From positions 1-27,469 of the IMG/VR virus record IMGVR_UViG_3300037119_001561: a DNA stretch of 27,469 nucleotides; one strand, 5' to 3'. A program made the position numbers and the translations under genes. This document shows positions 21,303-27,469 of this stretch, one piece after another. Below the pieces are notes generated by a model. That model saw nothing but the letters and a program-made list of their open reading frames with translations, searched no databases and was not told the DNA's origin. The stretch comes from a virus. Position 1 is the first letter of the stretch. Every line of letters starts with the position of its first letter.

Positions 21303-22645
21303 ATGTCTCCTAGGAGTTGTTGGATCCACTTGTGCTTCATCTCGATGGTCTGGAAGCGTCCACGGTCGACGGTGTTCTTAGCCATGATGTCTATGACCTG
21401 CACAGATTCAGCTTGGCCAATACGATGGAGCCTGTCTTCGGCTTGGAGATTGAGAGCTGGACTCCAATTTCGATCCAGGAAGATGACTGTTGAGGCGGCA
21501 GTGAGCGTAATACCGACACCACCAGCTTGAACCGTCCCAATGAATAGACGCGTCTTCTTCGATTGGAAGTCACTGACAGCCCTTCCGCGATCTCGTTGAT
21601 CCACGTCTCCTGTGAGAAGCCCATACGTGATTCCTTCCTTCTTCAGTCGCGCTTCCAGTAGGGTAATGAGCTGTTTGAAGTTTGAAAAGACCACGAACTG
21701 TTTGTCTGGGTTGTCTTCGAGGATGTCCATCAAGGCGTCCAGCTTGCTACTAGGTTCGCTTAGACGTACGCCCTCTCCAGTCACCTCAGCATGCGACACT
21801 GCGAACTGTTGGAGACGTACGAGCTGGGCGATAACAGCTGGTGCGATCAGAGGCGTGTCACCTTGCTTATTGACCCACGCCACCATGTCGTTCTTCATCT
21901 GGTTGTACGCCTTACGCTGTACAGGTGAGAGGTCGACCCAGATCTTGTCGTAGTACTTGTCAGGCAGATCAGGAAGCACCTCTTCCTTTGTCCGTCGTAC
22001 GTAGTAGGGTTCGATCTTCGCTAGTAGCGCCGGAACGTTTTTGGGTCCCTTAATGACGTGGTACCCTTGGGGCAACTTGACATCGTACTCAACGTGTTCG
22101 GCGTAGAACTTCCAGAAAGACCCAAACTGCTTCTTGTCAATCCAGTTGAGCGACGACCAGAACTTCTCCGGGTGCCCTGTGGTGGGTGTTCCAGACATGG
22201 CCGTGCGGTACGACGTGGGGATCTTCTTGATCGCCTGTGTCATCTGTGCCTTACGATTCTGCATTCGATGACACTCGTCAGCGATAACATGCATCCATCG
22301 GACAGTGAGCAACTCAGGCATTAGCCTAAGTGCCTCCCAGTGGACGATGAACACTTCATAAGGATTGTTGATAAACTGATCCCATGATCGTGCTCTGTCC
22401 TTCGGGTCGATTGACTTGGCTAGCAAGTCAAACATCTCACAGTGATCTTCCCAGGTGGGAATGACACTCATTGGAGTCACCACTAGTGTTCGGCTACAGC
22501 CGTTTCCACCTAGATCGCGAATGAGTTCGTCTCGCCAGAGCGCCTCTACAGTCTTCCCTGTGCCCATGTCGTTAGCAATCATGACCCCAGGCAGAAGACC
22601 GATCTTGTCCATATCTTCTTGTTGGAAGGGGTACAGTTCAATCAC
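21299..22645 (-). CDS. SNF2-family DEAD/DEAH helicase
   Basis: Starts at GTG 22645, overlapping the previous stop (GTGA); the upstream part of the frame is a shadow. The 448 residues hold both RecA-like lobes: LYPFQQEDMDKIG, Walker A MIANDMGTGKTVEAL, TLVVTPMSVIPTWEDH, Walker B VIADECHRM, AMSGTPTTG, then FVVFSNFKQLITLLEARL, YGLLTGDVDQRDRG, FIGTVQAGGVGITLTAA and QAEDRLHRIGQ. These are motifs I-VI of SNF2 translocases. Phages often carry such genes near replication modules, where they may displace proteins or remodel forks. It has no nuclease domain. Confidence 0.93.
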   Translation of the reverse strand: MIELYPFQQEDMDKIGLLPGVMIANDMGTGKTVEALWRDELIRDLGGNGCSRTLVVTPMSVIPTWEDHCEMFDLLAKSIDPKDRARSWDQFINNPYEVFIVHWEALRLMPELLTVRWMHVIADECHRMQNRKAQMTQAIKKIPTSYRTAMSGTPTTGHPEKFWSSLNWIDKKQFGSFWKFYAEHVEYDVKLPQGYHVIKGPKNVPALLAKIEPYYVRRTKEEVLPDLPDKYYDKIWVDLSPVQRKAYNQMKNDMVAWVNKQGDTPLIAPAVIAQLVRLQQFAVSHAEVTGEGVRLSEPSSKLDALMDILEDNPDKQFVVFSNFKQLITLLEARLKKEGITYGLLTGDVDQRDRGRAVSDFQSKKTRLFIGTVQAGGVGITLTAASTVIFLDRNWSPALNLQAEDRLHRIGQAESVQVIDIMAKNTVDRGRFQTIEMKHKWIQQLLGDI

Positions 22646-22935
22646 GAGTTCACTTCCTCCCCGAGCAGACGACGCAGGACGGCTTTCACTTCGGGCCAAT
22701 CATGTGACCCTCCCCATCGCTGGAACGCCCTGCTCGCTTCGGTTTCGTTGTCGGTGAGCGTGGTTTTGATGGTCAATCGATCACATTTGGTCTGACAAAC
22801 CTCTAGTGCTCGCTCGGCGGCCAGCGCACGTTCGGCCAGATCGCAGACGGCGAGAATTTCAGCTTCGACGCCGACCGGATGAGTCAGCGGTTCGCACCAG
22901 TCGCGCAGGTAGGCGATCTGCTCTCGCGGGGTCAT
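22642..22935 (-). CDS. Protein of unknown function (97 residues)
   Basis: Starts at ATG 22935, overlapping the stop of the small membrane ORF (ATGA). 97 residues, mostly helical, with REQIAYLRDWCEPLTHP, LAVCDLAERALAAERAL and DWPEVKAVLRRLLGEE. The Ala/Arg-rich middle helix could be a coiled coil, and VCQTKC has two cysteines three residues apart. No family is recognised. It ends with GTGA shared by the helicase start, so the helicase is probably coupled to it. Confidence 0.65.
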   Translation of the reverse strand: MTPREQIAYLRDWCEPLTHPVGVEAEILAVCDLAERALAAERALEVCQTKCDRLTIKTTLTDNETEASRAFQRWGGSHDWPEVKAVLRRLLGEEVNS

Positions 22936-23033
22936 AGCGCACCGCCCAGGAACAGAATGACGAGCAAGGCAACACAGCCGACACAAACTCCGGCGATGAA
23001 CCCCCTCCAGGCGATCTGCTCTTGCGTGGTCAT
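22932..23033 (-). CDS. 33-residue single-pass membrane peptide
   Basis: ATG 23033 overlaps the preceding stop (ATGA) and its own stop overlaps the next start (ATGA). It reads MTTQEQIAWRGFIAGVCVGC followed by VALLVILFLGGAL, a short polar N-terminus and one hydrophobic helix of about 22 residues. The two perfect four-base junctions and complete filling of the gap support a real gene. Function unknown. Confidence 0.65.
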   Translation of the reverse strand: MTTQEQIAWRGFIAGVCVGCVALLVILFLGGAL

Positions 23034-23308
23034 GATCCTTCTCCCTTGATCCTCCGCATGAGATCGTCCACGTTGGACAAGTCTGGGATCTGCTTAGTCA
23101 CTGTGAGACCTGATGAGTGTGCCTTCAAGGCATCAGCCAACATGCCTGCTTGCTCTCTCTCCAAGAACAGAACTGTTGAGCCCGTCACCAAGAGGAACTG
23201 AATCAGAACAAGCTCTTGACCGTTCTGCATTCGCGCCGTACCAATCTTGTAGGTGATTGGGGTCGGCTGGGGTTTGATCTCGTTGACTTCGTCACCATTC
23301 ATAACCAT
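23030..23308 (-). CDS. Protein of unknown function (92 residues)
   Basis: ATG 23308 has GGAGGTG six bases ahead. An in-frame ATG two codons later is possible. The sequence reads as a small beta sheet (ITYKIGTARMQNGQELVLIQ, LLVTGSTVLFLERE) followed by a helix (GMLADALKAHS) and an acidic tail (NVDDLMRRIKGEG). No membrane segment, cysteines or known family. It is in the run of small overlapping genes between the ligase and the SNF2 helicase. Confidence 0.65.
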   Translation of the reverse strand: MVMNGDEVNEIKPQPTPITYKIGTARMQNGQELVLIQFLLVTGSTVLFLEREQAGMLADALKAHSSGLTVTKQIPDLSNVDDLMRRIKGEGS

Positions 23309-23513
23309 CTTGCACCTCCAGTTCGTAGACCATGCCTAGGTCGGTCATGTTGTCTTCCTTGAGAACAACGCCACACTCACAAACCCAAAGTCTGTAGGTG
23401 TCAGTGCCTTGCATCTCGTACCAGGTGTCCAAGTTATGCCAGAGGATCCTCCTGTGGCAGTTCTTGCAGATCAGTCCCTTGTCCTTCGTCTCGCTCATCG
23501 TCTGATCTGGCAT
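23292..23513 (-). CDS. Zinc-ribbon small protein
   Basis: ATG 23513 has GAGGGAAG about eight bases ahead. ATG 23498 is an alternative. The 73 residues carry GLICKNCHRRILWHN and VCECGVVLKED, a CxxC...CxC pair typical of zinc ribbons, between aromatic strands. It overlaps the upstream HTH gene by about 80 bases. Such small zinc proteins often bind nucleic acid or act as adaptors. The role here is unknown. Confidence 0.62.
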   Translation of the reverse strand: MPDQTMSETKDKGLICKNCHRRILWHNLDTWYEMQGTDTYRLWVCECGVVLKEDNMTDLGMVYELEVQDGYEW

Positions 23514-23733
23514 CCAACTGCTTCCCTCGTGCGAGAGCTTTCGCCTCCAACGCTTTGTCGGCTGTTCCAACATGAAGAACTCGTCTTCCACAGCGGCAGT
23601 ACTCCGTTTCGATGACCTTGTTCCGGATGTAGTAGTAGATCAATTGTGACGACTTACCACGAAGCTTTGCGTACTCGATCGGTGTCAGCCAACCAACTGT
23701 GTCAGCTTGGTCTTGGATGTCGTACAGTTCCAT
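23434..23733 (-). CDS. Helix-turn-helix (excisionase/MerR-like) DNA-binding protein
   Basis: ATG 23733 is preferred: the longer frame overlaps the SWIM gene. The 99 residues contain WLTPIEYAKLRGKSSQLIYY then YIRNKVIETEYCRCGRRVLHV. This is the winged-HTH plan of excisionase/MerR-type proteins: T-x-x-E-Y-A-K helix, a Y-Y-Y-I-R recognition helix and a wing with CxCG. The C-terminal third is charged (LDARSDDERDEGQGTD) and overprinted by the zinc-ribbon gene. Probably a small regulator. No integrase is near to make it an excisionase. Confidence 0.68.
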   Translation of the reverse strand: MELYDIQDQADTVGWLTPIEYAKLRGKSSQLIYYYIRNKVIETEYCRCGRRVLHVGTADKALEAKALARGKQLDARSDDERDEGQGTDLQELPQEDPLA

Positions 23734-23741
23734 GTCATGTT

Positions 23742-24062
23742 CTATGTCTCCCACGAATGCTCTCCTTGGTGTCCTTCGACGTAGTAGCACTCAGTGATGG
23801 CTTGCATGTTAAACACATGTCCTTTGTTGTTGGTGCCAAAGGTAGTCTTCGCTTGTTTGGCTAGGCACAACGGTACTTGCTCGACGTGCCAGCAGTGTGC
23901 TTGGTATCTCCACCCTTCGCATGTGCACTGGATGCCACGCTCGTCTGGGTACGCAACCACGAAGTGAAAAGTGCCTGGACGAGACCGAGAGGATGCGGAG
24001 AAGACGGTAAGGTTGTCACCCAACTTTGTTAGCTTTGGTTCGTCAGTTTGTTTGATGATCAC
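23742..24062 (-). CDS. SWIM-type zinc finger protein
   Basis: 106 residues from GTG 24062. Residues about 45-60 are CTCEGWRYQAHCWHVEQV, a CxCx(n)CxH SWIM zinc finger preceded by a strand pair (FSASSRSRPGTFHFVVAYPD). SWIM domains bind DNA or proteins in recombination factors and in many phage proteins. The C-terminal part (FNMQAITECYYVEGHQGEHS) has another Cys and His. It lies between the lysozyme-like and HTH genes. Confidence 0.72.
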   Translation of the reverse strand: MIIKQTDEPKLTKLGDNLTVFSASSRSRPGTFHFVVAYPDERGIQCTCEGWRYQAHCWHVEQVPLCLAKQAKTTFGTNNKGHVFNMQAITECYYVEGHQGEHSWET

Positions 24063-24083
24063 TTTGCGTACTTGTCCTTCCGT

Positions 24084-24449
24084 TCAACGACCTGGAGTGC
24101 AGGGCCAAACCGTTTTACCATTGACACGGATAGGCGTCCACGGACCAGTCCCACAGTTCTGGTATAGCCTCCAGGCAATTTCGATATTGACCAGACAATT
24201 ACTTGCGACCTCTTCCCGAGTAAATCCAAGAGCGTCTGCCATGTCCTGGTGTCCGGCCAATTGGAATAGTCCGGACCCGTTACCGTTTCTAGGCGGATTA
24301 CAACTAAGGCCAGACTCCCTTTGGGCGAGCTGTACGAATTTATCTTCATGGGGCGTACCTGCCCAACGGGCTCGGATCAACTCTTCGGGTGAACATGCTG
24401 TTGCAAGCAGCACGAGTACGGCGGCCGCCAGCCGCCGACGACACCTCAA
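24084..24449 (-). CDS. Exported lysozyme-like/transglycosylase protein, probable lipoprotein
   Basis: TTG 24449 overlaps the previous stop (TTGA), with AAGGGGGG ahead. The first 19 residues MRCRRRLAAAVLVLLATAC are a signal peptide with a weak lipobox ending at C19. The mature part has FVQLAQRESGLSCNPPRNGN, GSGLFQLAGHQDMA, NIEIAWRLYQNCG and PWTPI, the pattern of resuscitation-factor/transglycosylase-like lysozyme folds with candidate catalytic E45. Four more cysteines could form disulfides. It is in the early/replication strand and not near the holins, so a role in infection onset or cell envelope change fits as well as lysis. Function inferred. Confidence 0.75.
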   Translation of the reverse strand: MRCRRRLAAAVLVLLATACSPEELIRARWAGTPHEDKFVQLAQRESGLSCNPPRNGNGSGLFQLAGHQDMADALGFTREEVASNCLVNIEIAWRLYQNCGTGPWTPIRVNGKTVWPCTPGR

Positions 24450-24754
24450 TGGCCCCCCTTATCTTCGGCTGCGAGCCGAGCGAGATAGTCCTCGTACGCC
24501 TGTCGTTGAGAGTCAGGTAGCACAGGAAACTCCTTTGGACCTTCGGTCCTGTTGGGGATCGAACCGTCTTGATTGATCTGAACGATCCAGCTGGTGTTGT
24601 ACCAAGGACAGACCTCTGTCTCACACTTGTAGGTCTCGACCTTGGAGCCTCTGGGACCAGGCACAGAGCCCAGAAGTGTACCGTAATGCTTACACTTCGG
24701 ACACATCCTGGCTTGTTCAAACGTTGTCTGCGTCGACTCGGGCAGATCAGCCAA
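24446..24754 (-). CDS. Zinc-ribbon protein (102 residues)
   Basis: Starts at TTG 24754, overlapping the upstream gene by 8 bases. The residues include RMCPKCKHYGTLLG and YKCETEVCPWYNTSW, two CxxC/Cx4C knuckles forming a TFIIS-like or rubredoxin-like zinc ribbon. A charged helical end follows (SQRQAYEDYLARLAAED). Function unknown. It may bind nucleic acid or act as a transcription adaptor. It sits directly upstream of the lysozyme-like lipoprotein and shares a TTGA junction with it. Confidence 0.65.
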   Translation of the reverse strand: MADLPESTQTTFEQARMCPKCKHYGTLLGSVPGPRGSKVETYKCETEVCPWYNTSWIVQINQDGSIPNRTEGPKEFPVLPDSQRQAYEDYLARLAAEDKGGH

Positions 24755-25142
24755 CCCTAGCCTCCAGAATCTCGACCCGGTTGTTCAGGTCGTTGATCAG
24801 TTCCTGCTGGTCACGAAGCCTCTGACTGAGAATGTCGTCAGCCTTTGTGGGCTTGTACACCGTGTGCGCTCCAAACAGAGTCTCTGTCGGTGGCTGCAGA
24901 AGCAACCACGCACTCGGCGAACTCCCACCACCTCGTGCCAGCTGACGAATACAATCCATCCGCTTGAGGTGTTGAGTGACGGACGTGAAGAGCGGAACGG
25001 CTAGGTTCAGTCGCTTGAACAGCTTCGTTGTGTAGCCTGTCCAGACGAGCATCCCATCGTCGTTCACTTCGGCTTCCTTCTCCATTGTTGAGTAGACCTC
25101 CACACAGTGGTGGAAGACTGCGGGCATTGGGCGTGTGTTCAC
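24747..25142 (-). CDS. Winged-helix DNA-binding protein with C-terminal coiled coil
   Basis: 131 residues from GTG 25142, overlapping the previous stop (GTGA). The region GMLVWTGYTTKLFKRLNLAV through LFTSVTQHLKRMDCIRQLAR and SSPSAWLLLQPP reads as a winged helix: two helices, a wing with Gly/Ser and a closing strand. The last 35 residues (LRDQQELINDLNNRVEILEA) form a heptad coil, probably for dimerisation. Similar small regulators occur in actinobacteriophages. A target is not known. Confidence 0.65.
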   Translation of the reverse strand: MNTRPMPAVFHHCVEVYSTMEKEAEVNDDGMLVWTGYTTKLFKRLNLAVPLFTSVTQHLKRMDCIRQLARGGGSSPSAWLLLQPPTETLFGAHTVYKPTKADDILSQRLRDQQELINDLNNRVEILEARVG

Positions 25143-25363
25143 TTCCTCCTCGCTTCCAGTAGTTTGATCTTAAGGTCAACCGCGTCTGCGTGTTGCCAGT
25201 TCAACTCGTCGACTGCCCTCAGTAAGTCTTCGGGCTGATCGAACATCGGTGCCTGTTCGACATCCTGGACCTGTTTGATTGACTCTTCGTAGCCTTCAAT
25301 CCACATGTCCAAGATATCGGTTAGGTACTCGGCCTGCCGTTCGGTCATCTCTATCGTCACCAA
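25139..25363 (-). CDS. Small helical protein (74 residues), first gene after promoter C
   Basis: Starts at GTG 25363 after GGGAGAG, 21 bases downstream of a TATAAT. All helical and acidic: MTERQAEYLTDILDMWIEGY, then DLLRAVDELNWQHADAVDLK, ending in a basic tail. No family is recognised. As the first gene behind a promoter in an operon of DNA-binding proteins it may be a small regulator or partner. Confidence 0.65.
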   Translation of the reverse strand: MVTIEMTERQAEYLTDILDMWIEGYEESIKQVQDVEQAPMFDQPEDLLRAVDELNWQHADAVDLKIKLLEARRK

Positions 25364-25383
25364 TTGCTCTCCCTTCTCCTATA

Positions 25384-25415
25384 ATTATACAACAACCATA
25401 TGGCCCAAATCTAGA
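25384..25415 (-). promoter_or_regulatory. Promoter element C (repeat family of three)
   Basis: On the - strand, TCTAGATTTGGGCCATATGG lies upstream and TATAAT is at 25384-25389, 26 bases after the first T of TCTAGA, exactly as in elements A and B. The -35 like hexamer is TAGATT with an 18-base spacer. The leader to GTG 25363 is about 14 bases. It lies between the ligase stop and the 74-residue gene. Confidence 0.7.
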
Positions 25416-25417
25416 TG

Positions 25418-26269
25418 TCAGTCCAGATCGGGTCGCATACGAAGGAACTGGGGGAACCTCGGTGTGCCGGCCGTGAGGCCGAAGTGTTTGATCTCACACA
25501 TCTTCCCATCGTAGGCATGGAAGAAGGTTGCAAAGCGGCCACGCATGATATCATCCATGCCGGCCACCCAGAAGGTCAAGCCGTCAGAGTTGAGAACGTT
25601 CAACGCTCCGCACATGCCAACGTACTTGCCCTCACCTTCCTTCCAGCTGATGACCCGAACGTCCATGGTGTCGAACTTCTTGACCTTGTACCAGGTATTG
25701 GCTCTCCGTTTACCGGAATGGTACGCGGCCGTTGGGTTCTTCAACATGACCCCTTCGCCTCCAGCATTGACGTAGGCAACATACCACTCCTCGTCAAACC
25801 GGTCCATGCGAGGGACAAGCACCACAGGGGCTTCGTAGTCGTCAGGGAAGTAGGTTGATATCCACCAGTCGAACATCGCACGTCGACGTTCCCAGTCCTC
25901 GAGGCTCGACGGCTGGTCGAAGATGAAGTACTGGATCTGTTCGTCGTTGTCAAGTTGCTTCTCGAGGGCGACGTCGACGCCGGACCCAAGGACTCGTGTG
26001 GTCTTGTTGAAGTCGATGGTCATTGCACCAGCCCAGTAGCCCAGTTCACCGTCGAGGTAGGTGCCTCGTAGCTGTGTCTTGGCTAGGGCTTCAACGATGT
26101 GTGGCACCTTCTCGGTGAGGTCTTTGTTACCTCGACTCGTCAGCGTGACTACACCATTGTTGTCCTTGTAGGAAATACAACGGATGCCATCGAGCTTGGG
26201 CTCCATGACGTAGTTTGGGTACCTGTCCACCCGAGCAATCTCGAGTGGACAGGCAAGCATTGGTTCCAT
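25418..26269 (-). CDS. ATP-dependent DNA ligase
   Basis: 283 residues. Seals nicks using ATP. Motif I is VMEPKLDGIRCISY with the adenylated Lys near residue 24. Further motifs: TLTSRGNKDLT, YLDGELGYW (III), FIFDQPSS (IIIa), GGEGVMLKNPTAAY (IV) and WYKVKKFD (V). From about residue 200 an OB fold follows (DVRVISWKEGEGKYVG). The N-terminal domain is complete, but the protein is shorter than T7 ligase (about 359 residues), so this is a minimal form. The start is ATG 26269, sharing a base with the upstream stop (TAATG). Confidence 0.93.
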   Translation of the reverse strand: MEPMLACPLEIARVDRYPNYVMEPKLDGIRCISYKDNNGVVTLTSRGNKDLTEKVPHIVEALAKTQLRGTYLDGELGYWAGAMTIDFNKTTRVLGSGVDVALEKQLDNDEQIQYFIFDQPSSLEDWERRRAMFDWWISTYFPDDYEAPVVLVPRMDRFDEEWYVAYVNAGGEGVMLKNPTAAYHSGKRRANTWYKVKKFDTMDVRVISWKEGEGKYVGMCGALNVLNSDGLTFWVAGMDDIMRGRFATFFHAYDGKMCEIKHFGLTAGTPRFPQFLRMRPDLD

Positions 26270-26508
26270 TAGATGTCTGGGACCTCCCGCTCTTCTATGA
26301 CGACTTCGAACGTGATCTTTGGGTCGTACCTGGCCTCTGTCCCATCGGGAAACGTGACCGAGAAGTCAGGGACGATGAAAGTGACTTTGCCATCAAGTGT
26401 GGCCCAAAGGTCGGACTCAGGACGAGTATCAAGTACGCCGTCGTAGTAGACCCTGGCACACATCACAGGGATCTTGACCTTCGGGATGTAGATGTGTTCG
26501 TCGCTCAC
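26269..26508 (-). CDS. Protein of unknown function, beta-rich (79 residues)
   Basis: Starts at GTG 26508, sharing a base with the previous stop (TAGTG), and ends one base into the ligase start (TAATG). The composition suggests a small beta sandwich: IYIPKVKIPVMCARVYYDG, DLWATLDGKVTFIVPDFSVT, then ITFEVVIEEREVP. No cysteine cluster or transmembrane helix. Coupling to the ligase suggests shared expression, perhaps a partner. No family is recognised. Confidence 0.65.
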   Translation of the reverse strand: MSDEHIYIPKVKIPVMCARVYYDGVLDTRPESDLWATLDGKVTFIVPDFSVTFPDGTEARYDPKITFEVVIEEREVPDI

Positions 26509-26936
26509 TACGACTGCAGTCCTTCGAGGTACCGCGTCTCGTAGTAGTCGGCCATCTGCATGATTGCCTTCTCGACCTCTTCGAACGTCCGACCCTTAGT
26601 GTCGTTCCACCGCTCGATCTGCCAGCCTTCGTAGTGGATGTTGTCCATGTCGAGAGGGAACATCTCCGCCAGATGCTTCTTGACTTCCTTCAAGAGTGAC
26701 TCGTACACGTACCTCCGTTGGATGGGAAGCGTGTTGAGTTGCTTCCTGTAGCCGAACCTGAACACTTCCGCTTTGCCGAAGAGGACAGTGTTGTAGGCGC
26801 CCATGAAGCACACCTGGTTCTCGTCGTTCTCGAGTGTGCCTTGCACCCAGCCCTGGTCGTGGAGGACCTCTCTCATCTCGTGGAGCACGTCCGCCTTGAG
26901 TTCGTTCAGGTTGTCGTAGTGGTCCTTAAGTGCCAT
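26508..26936 (-). CDS. DUF6197-like protein, first gene of the ligase operon
   Basis: ATG 26936 is chosen over 26954 because GAGAGGAG lies eight bases ahead and the distance to promoter B fits. The 142 residues have LKADVLHEMREVLHDQGWVQ, then NDENQVCFMGAYNTVLFGK, resembling the GW-x-QG...C-x-xGA motif of DUF6197. That small helical domain is common in actinobacteria and their phages and has no settled function. The rest is helical with many aromatic and acidic residues (EGWQIERWND, AIMQMADYYETRYLEG). Family match moderate. Confidence 0.62.
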   Translation of the reverse strand: MALKDHYDNLNELKADVLHEMREVLHDQGWVQGTLENDENQVCFMGAYNTVLFGKAEVFRFGYRKQLNTLPIQRRYVYESLLKEVKKHLAEMFPLDMDNIHYEGWQIERWNDTKGRTFEEVEKAIMQMADYYETRYLEGLQS

Positions 26937-26964
26937 CTTGGCAACTCCTCTCATCGATACCCTA

Positions 26965-26996
26965 ATTATATATGAGTCAACTGGACCTTATCTAGA
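26965..26996 (-). promoter_or_regulatory. Promoter element B (repeat family of three)
   Basis: On the - strand, TCTAGATAAGGTCCAGTTGA leads by 26 bases to TATAAT (26965-26970). The -35 like hexamer is TAGATA with an 18-base spacer. The distance from TATAAT to the start codon at 26936 equals that of element A. The terminator at 27001-27038 ends just ahead of it, so a new transcript begins here. Confidence 0.78.
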
Positions 26997-27000
26997 GGCA

Positions 27001-27038
27001 GAAGAAAAGCCCCCGGAGAGTGTGCGTCTCCGGGGGCT
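27001..27038 (-). terminator. Rho-independent terminator
   Basis: AGCCCCCGGAGA (27008-27019) and TCTCCGGGGGCT (27027-27038) form a perfect 12-bp stem with a 7-base loop. On the - strand the stem is followed by TTTTCTTCT. It follows the stop of the 132-residue gene by about 18 bases and ends its transcript before promoter B. Confidence 0.92.
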
Positions 27039-27056
27039 GAACTTCCCTGAGTTGGA

Positions 27057-27455
27057 TCAGGCTTCTGCGGGTGCCGTGGTGGCCGATGCCTTCTCGGCCT
27101 CCTTGGCAGCCTTGTCCGCGGCGCGCTGTGCCTTCCGCGTTTCCTTCTCATCGAACCACGTCAGTGCCGGCTCGATTTCCACGATGAAGTGCCCGTCCGT
27201 GTTCTGCTTGAACGGGAAGTTCTTGGAGTTCTTGATGAAGCCGTACACCATCTGCGGCCGGAAGTCGGATCCGATCTTCGCCGAGATCCGCTTCGCGAAC
27301 GCAACCGGGGTCTCCCAACCCTCAGGCACGGGGTCCTTCTTGGTCTTCTCGACCTTTGCCTCGGCAGGCTCCTCAGCGACTTCGGTCGTCTCTTCGGTGG
27401 ACATGTCACTTTCTCCTTCTGGTTCTTGTGTTGGTTGTTGGGGCTTGCGAGCCAT
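27057..27455 (-). CDS. Acidic/Lys-Ala-rich protein of unknown function (132 residues)
   Basis: ATG 27455 has AAAGGAG seven bases ahead. ATG 27404 is internal. The first 45 residues are acidic and disordered-looking (STEETTEVAEEPAEAKVEKT). The middle has a compact part, EGWETPVAFAKRISAKIG, then FRPQMVYGFIKNSKNFPFKQ, which may be a small helix-turn-helix-like domain. The last 30 residues are a Lys/Ala/Glu helix. Abundant small early proteins of this kind are common in phages. A strong terminator right after it suggests high expression. No family is certain. Confidence 0.62.
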   Translation of the reverse strand: MARKPQQPTQEPEGESDMSTEETTEVAEEPAEAKVEKTKKDPVPEGWETPVAFAKRISAKIGSDFRPQMVYGFIKNSKNFPFKQNTDGHFIVEIEPALTWFDEKETRKAQRAADKAAKEAEKASATTAPAEA

Positions 27456-27469
27456 CGAGTGACTCCTTT

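Noticed and set aside
23434-23733. HTH protein considered as an integrase-linked excisionase
   Set aside because: No integrase or attachment-site repeat is in the window, so only a general regulator call is supported.
24059-24349. A 96-residue - strand frame across the lysozyme-like gene
   Set aside because: It lies in another frame of the exported lysozyme-like gene, lacks a ribosome binding site and has no domain pattern, while the overlapping frame has a signal peptide and a recognised core.

Overview
This window looks like part of the genome of a tailed double-stranded DNA phage with siphovirus-type tail genes. The host is probably a Gram-positive actinobacterium or a relative. Pointers to that host are the frequent GTG and TTG starts, a phage-encoded LPxTG surface protein with a Thr-rich stalk, and a full preQ0/DpdA gene set of the kind known from some mycobacteriophages. 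The host call is inference. No capsid, terminase or integrase gene lies in the window.

Layout. Bases 1-7542 (+ strand) are a late tail/lysis block: tail-assembly chaperone with a GGGAAAC -1 frameshift site, tape measure protein, minor tail proteins, a GT-A glycosyltransferase, a propeller-like protein and two small holin-like membrane proteins. A long inverted repeat at 7547-7586 separates this block from everything to its right, which is encoded on the - strand and converges on it. Read in transcription order (right to left) the - strand holds: an acidic protein ending in a classic terminator (27001-27038); three promoter-like elements with one architecture (26965, 25384, 21049); an ATP-dependent DNA ligase; a run of small zinc-ribbon, SWIM, HTH and membrane proteins linked by short overlaps; a lysozyme-like lipoprotein; a SNF2 helicase; a DJ-1/PfpI protein; a recombination set (Cas4-like nuclease, Sak4-like ATPase, DUF669 putative SSB); a tRNA-like element; and a primase-helicase. 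Next come the 7-deazaguanine genes (QueC, QueD, QueE, FolE, MazG-like, DpdA), a uracil-DNA glycosylase-DNA polymerase I fusion, the LPxTG protein, an HNH-like protein and a RuvC-like resolvase.

How it fits together. FolE, QueD, QueE and QueC are the four steps from GTP to preQ0, and DpdA would insert preQ0 into DNA in place of guanine. No ArcS-like amidotransferase or QueF is visible, so the predicted modified base is dPreQ0. The polymerase, primase-helicase, recombination set, ligase and resolvase form a nearly self-sufficient replication/recombination module that would work on this modified DNA. The UDG domain fused to the polymerase suggests uracil surveillance tied to replication.

Most unusual points: the LPxTG mucin-like protein sharing a 4-base overlap with the polymerase gene; two roughly 100-base overprinted junctions flanking dpdA; the triplicated promoter with a conserved spacer; the perfect frameshift heptamer; and a tRNA-like element with a non-canonical anticodon arm.
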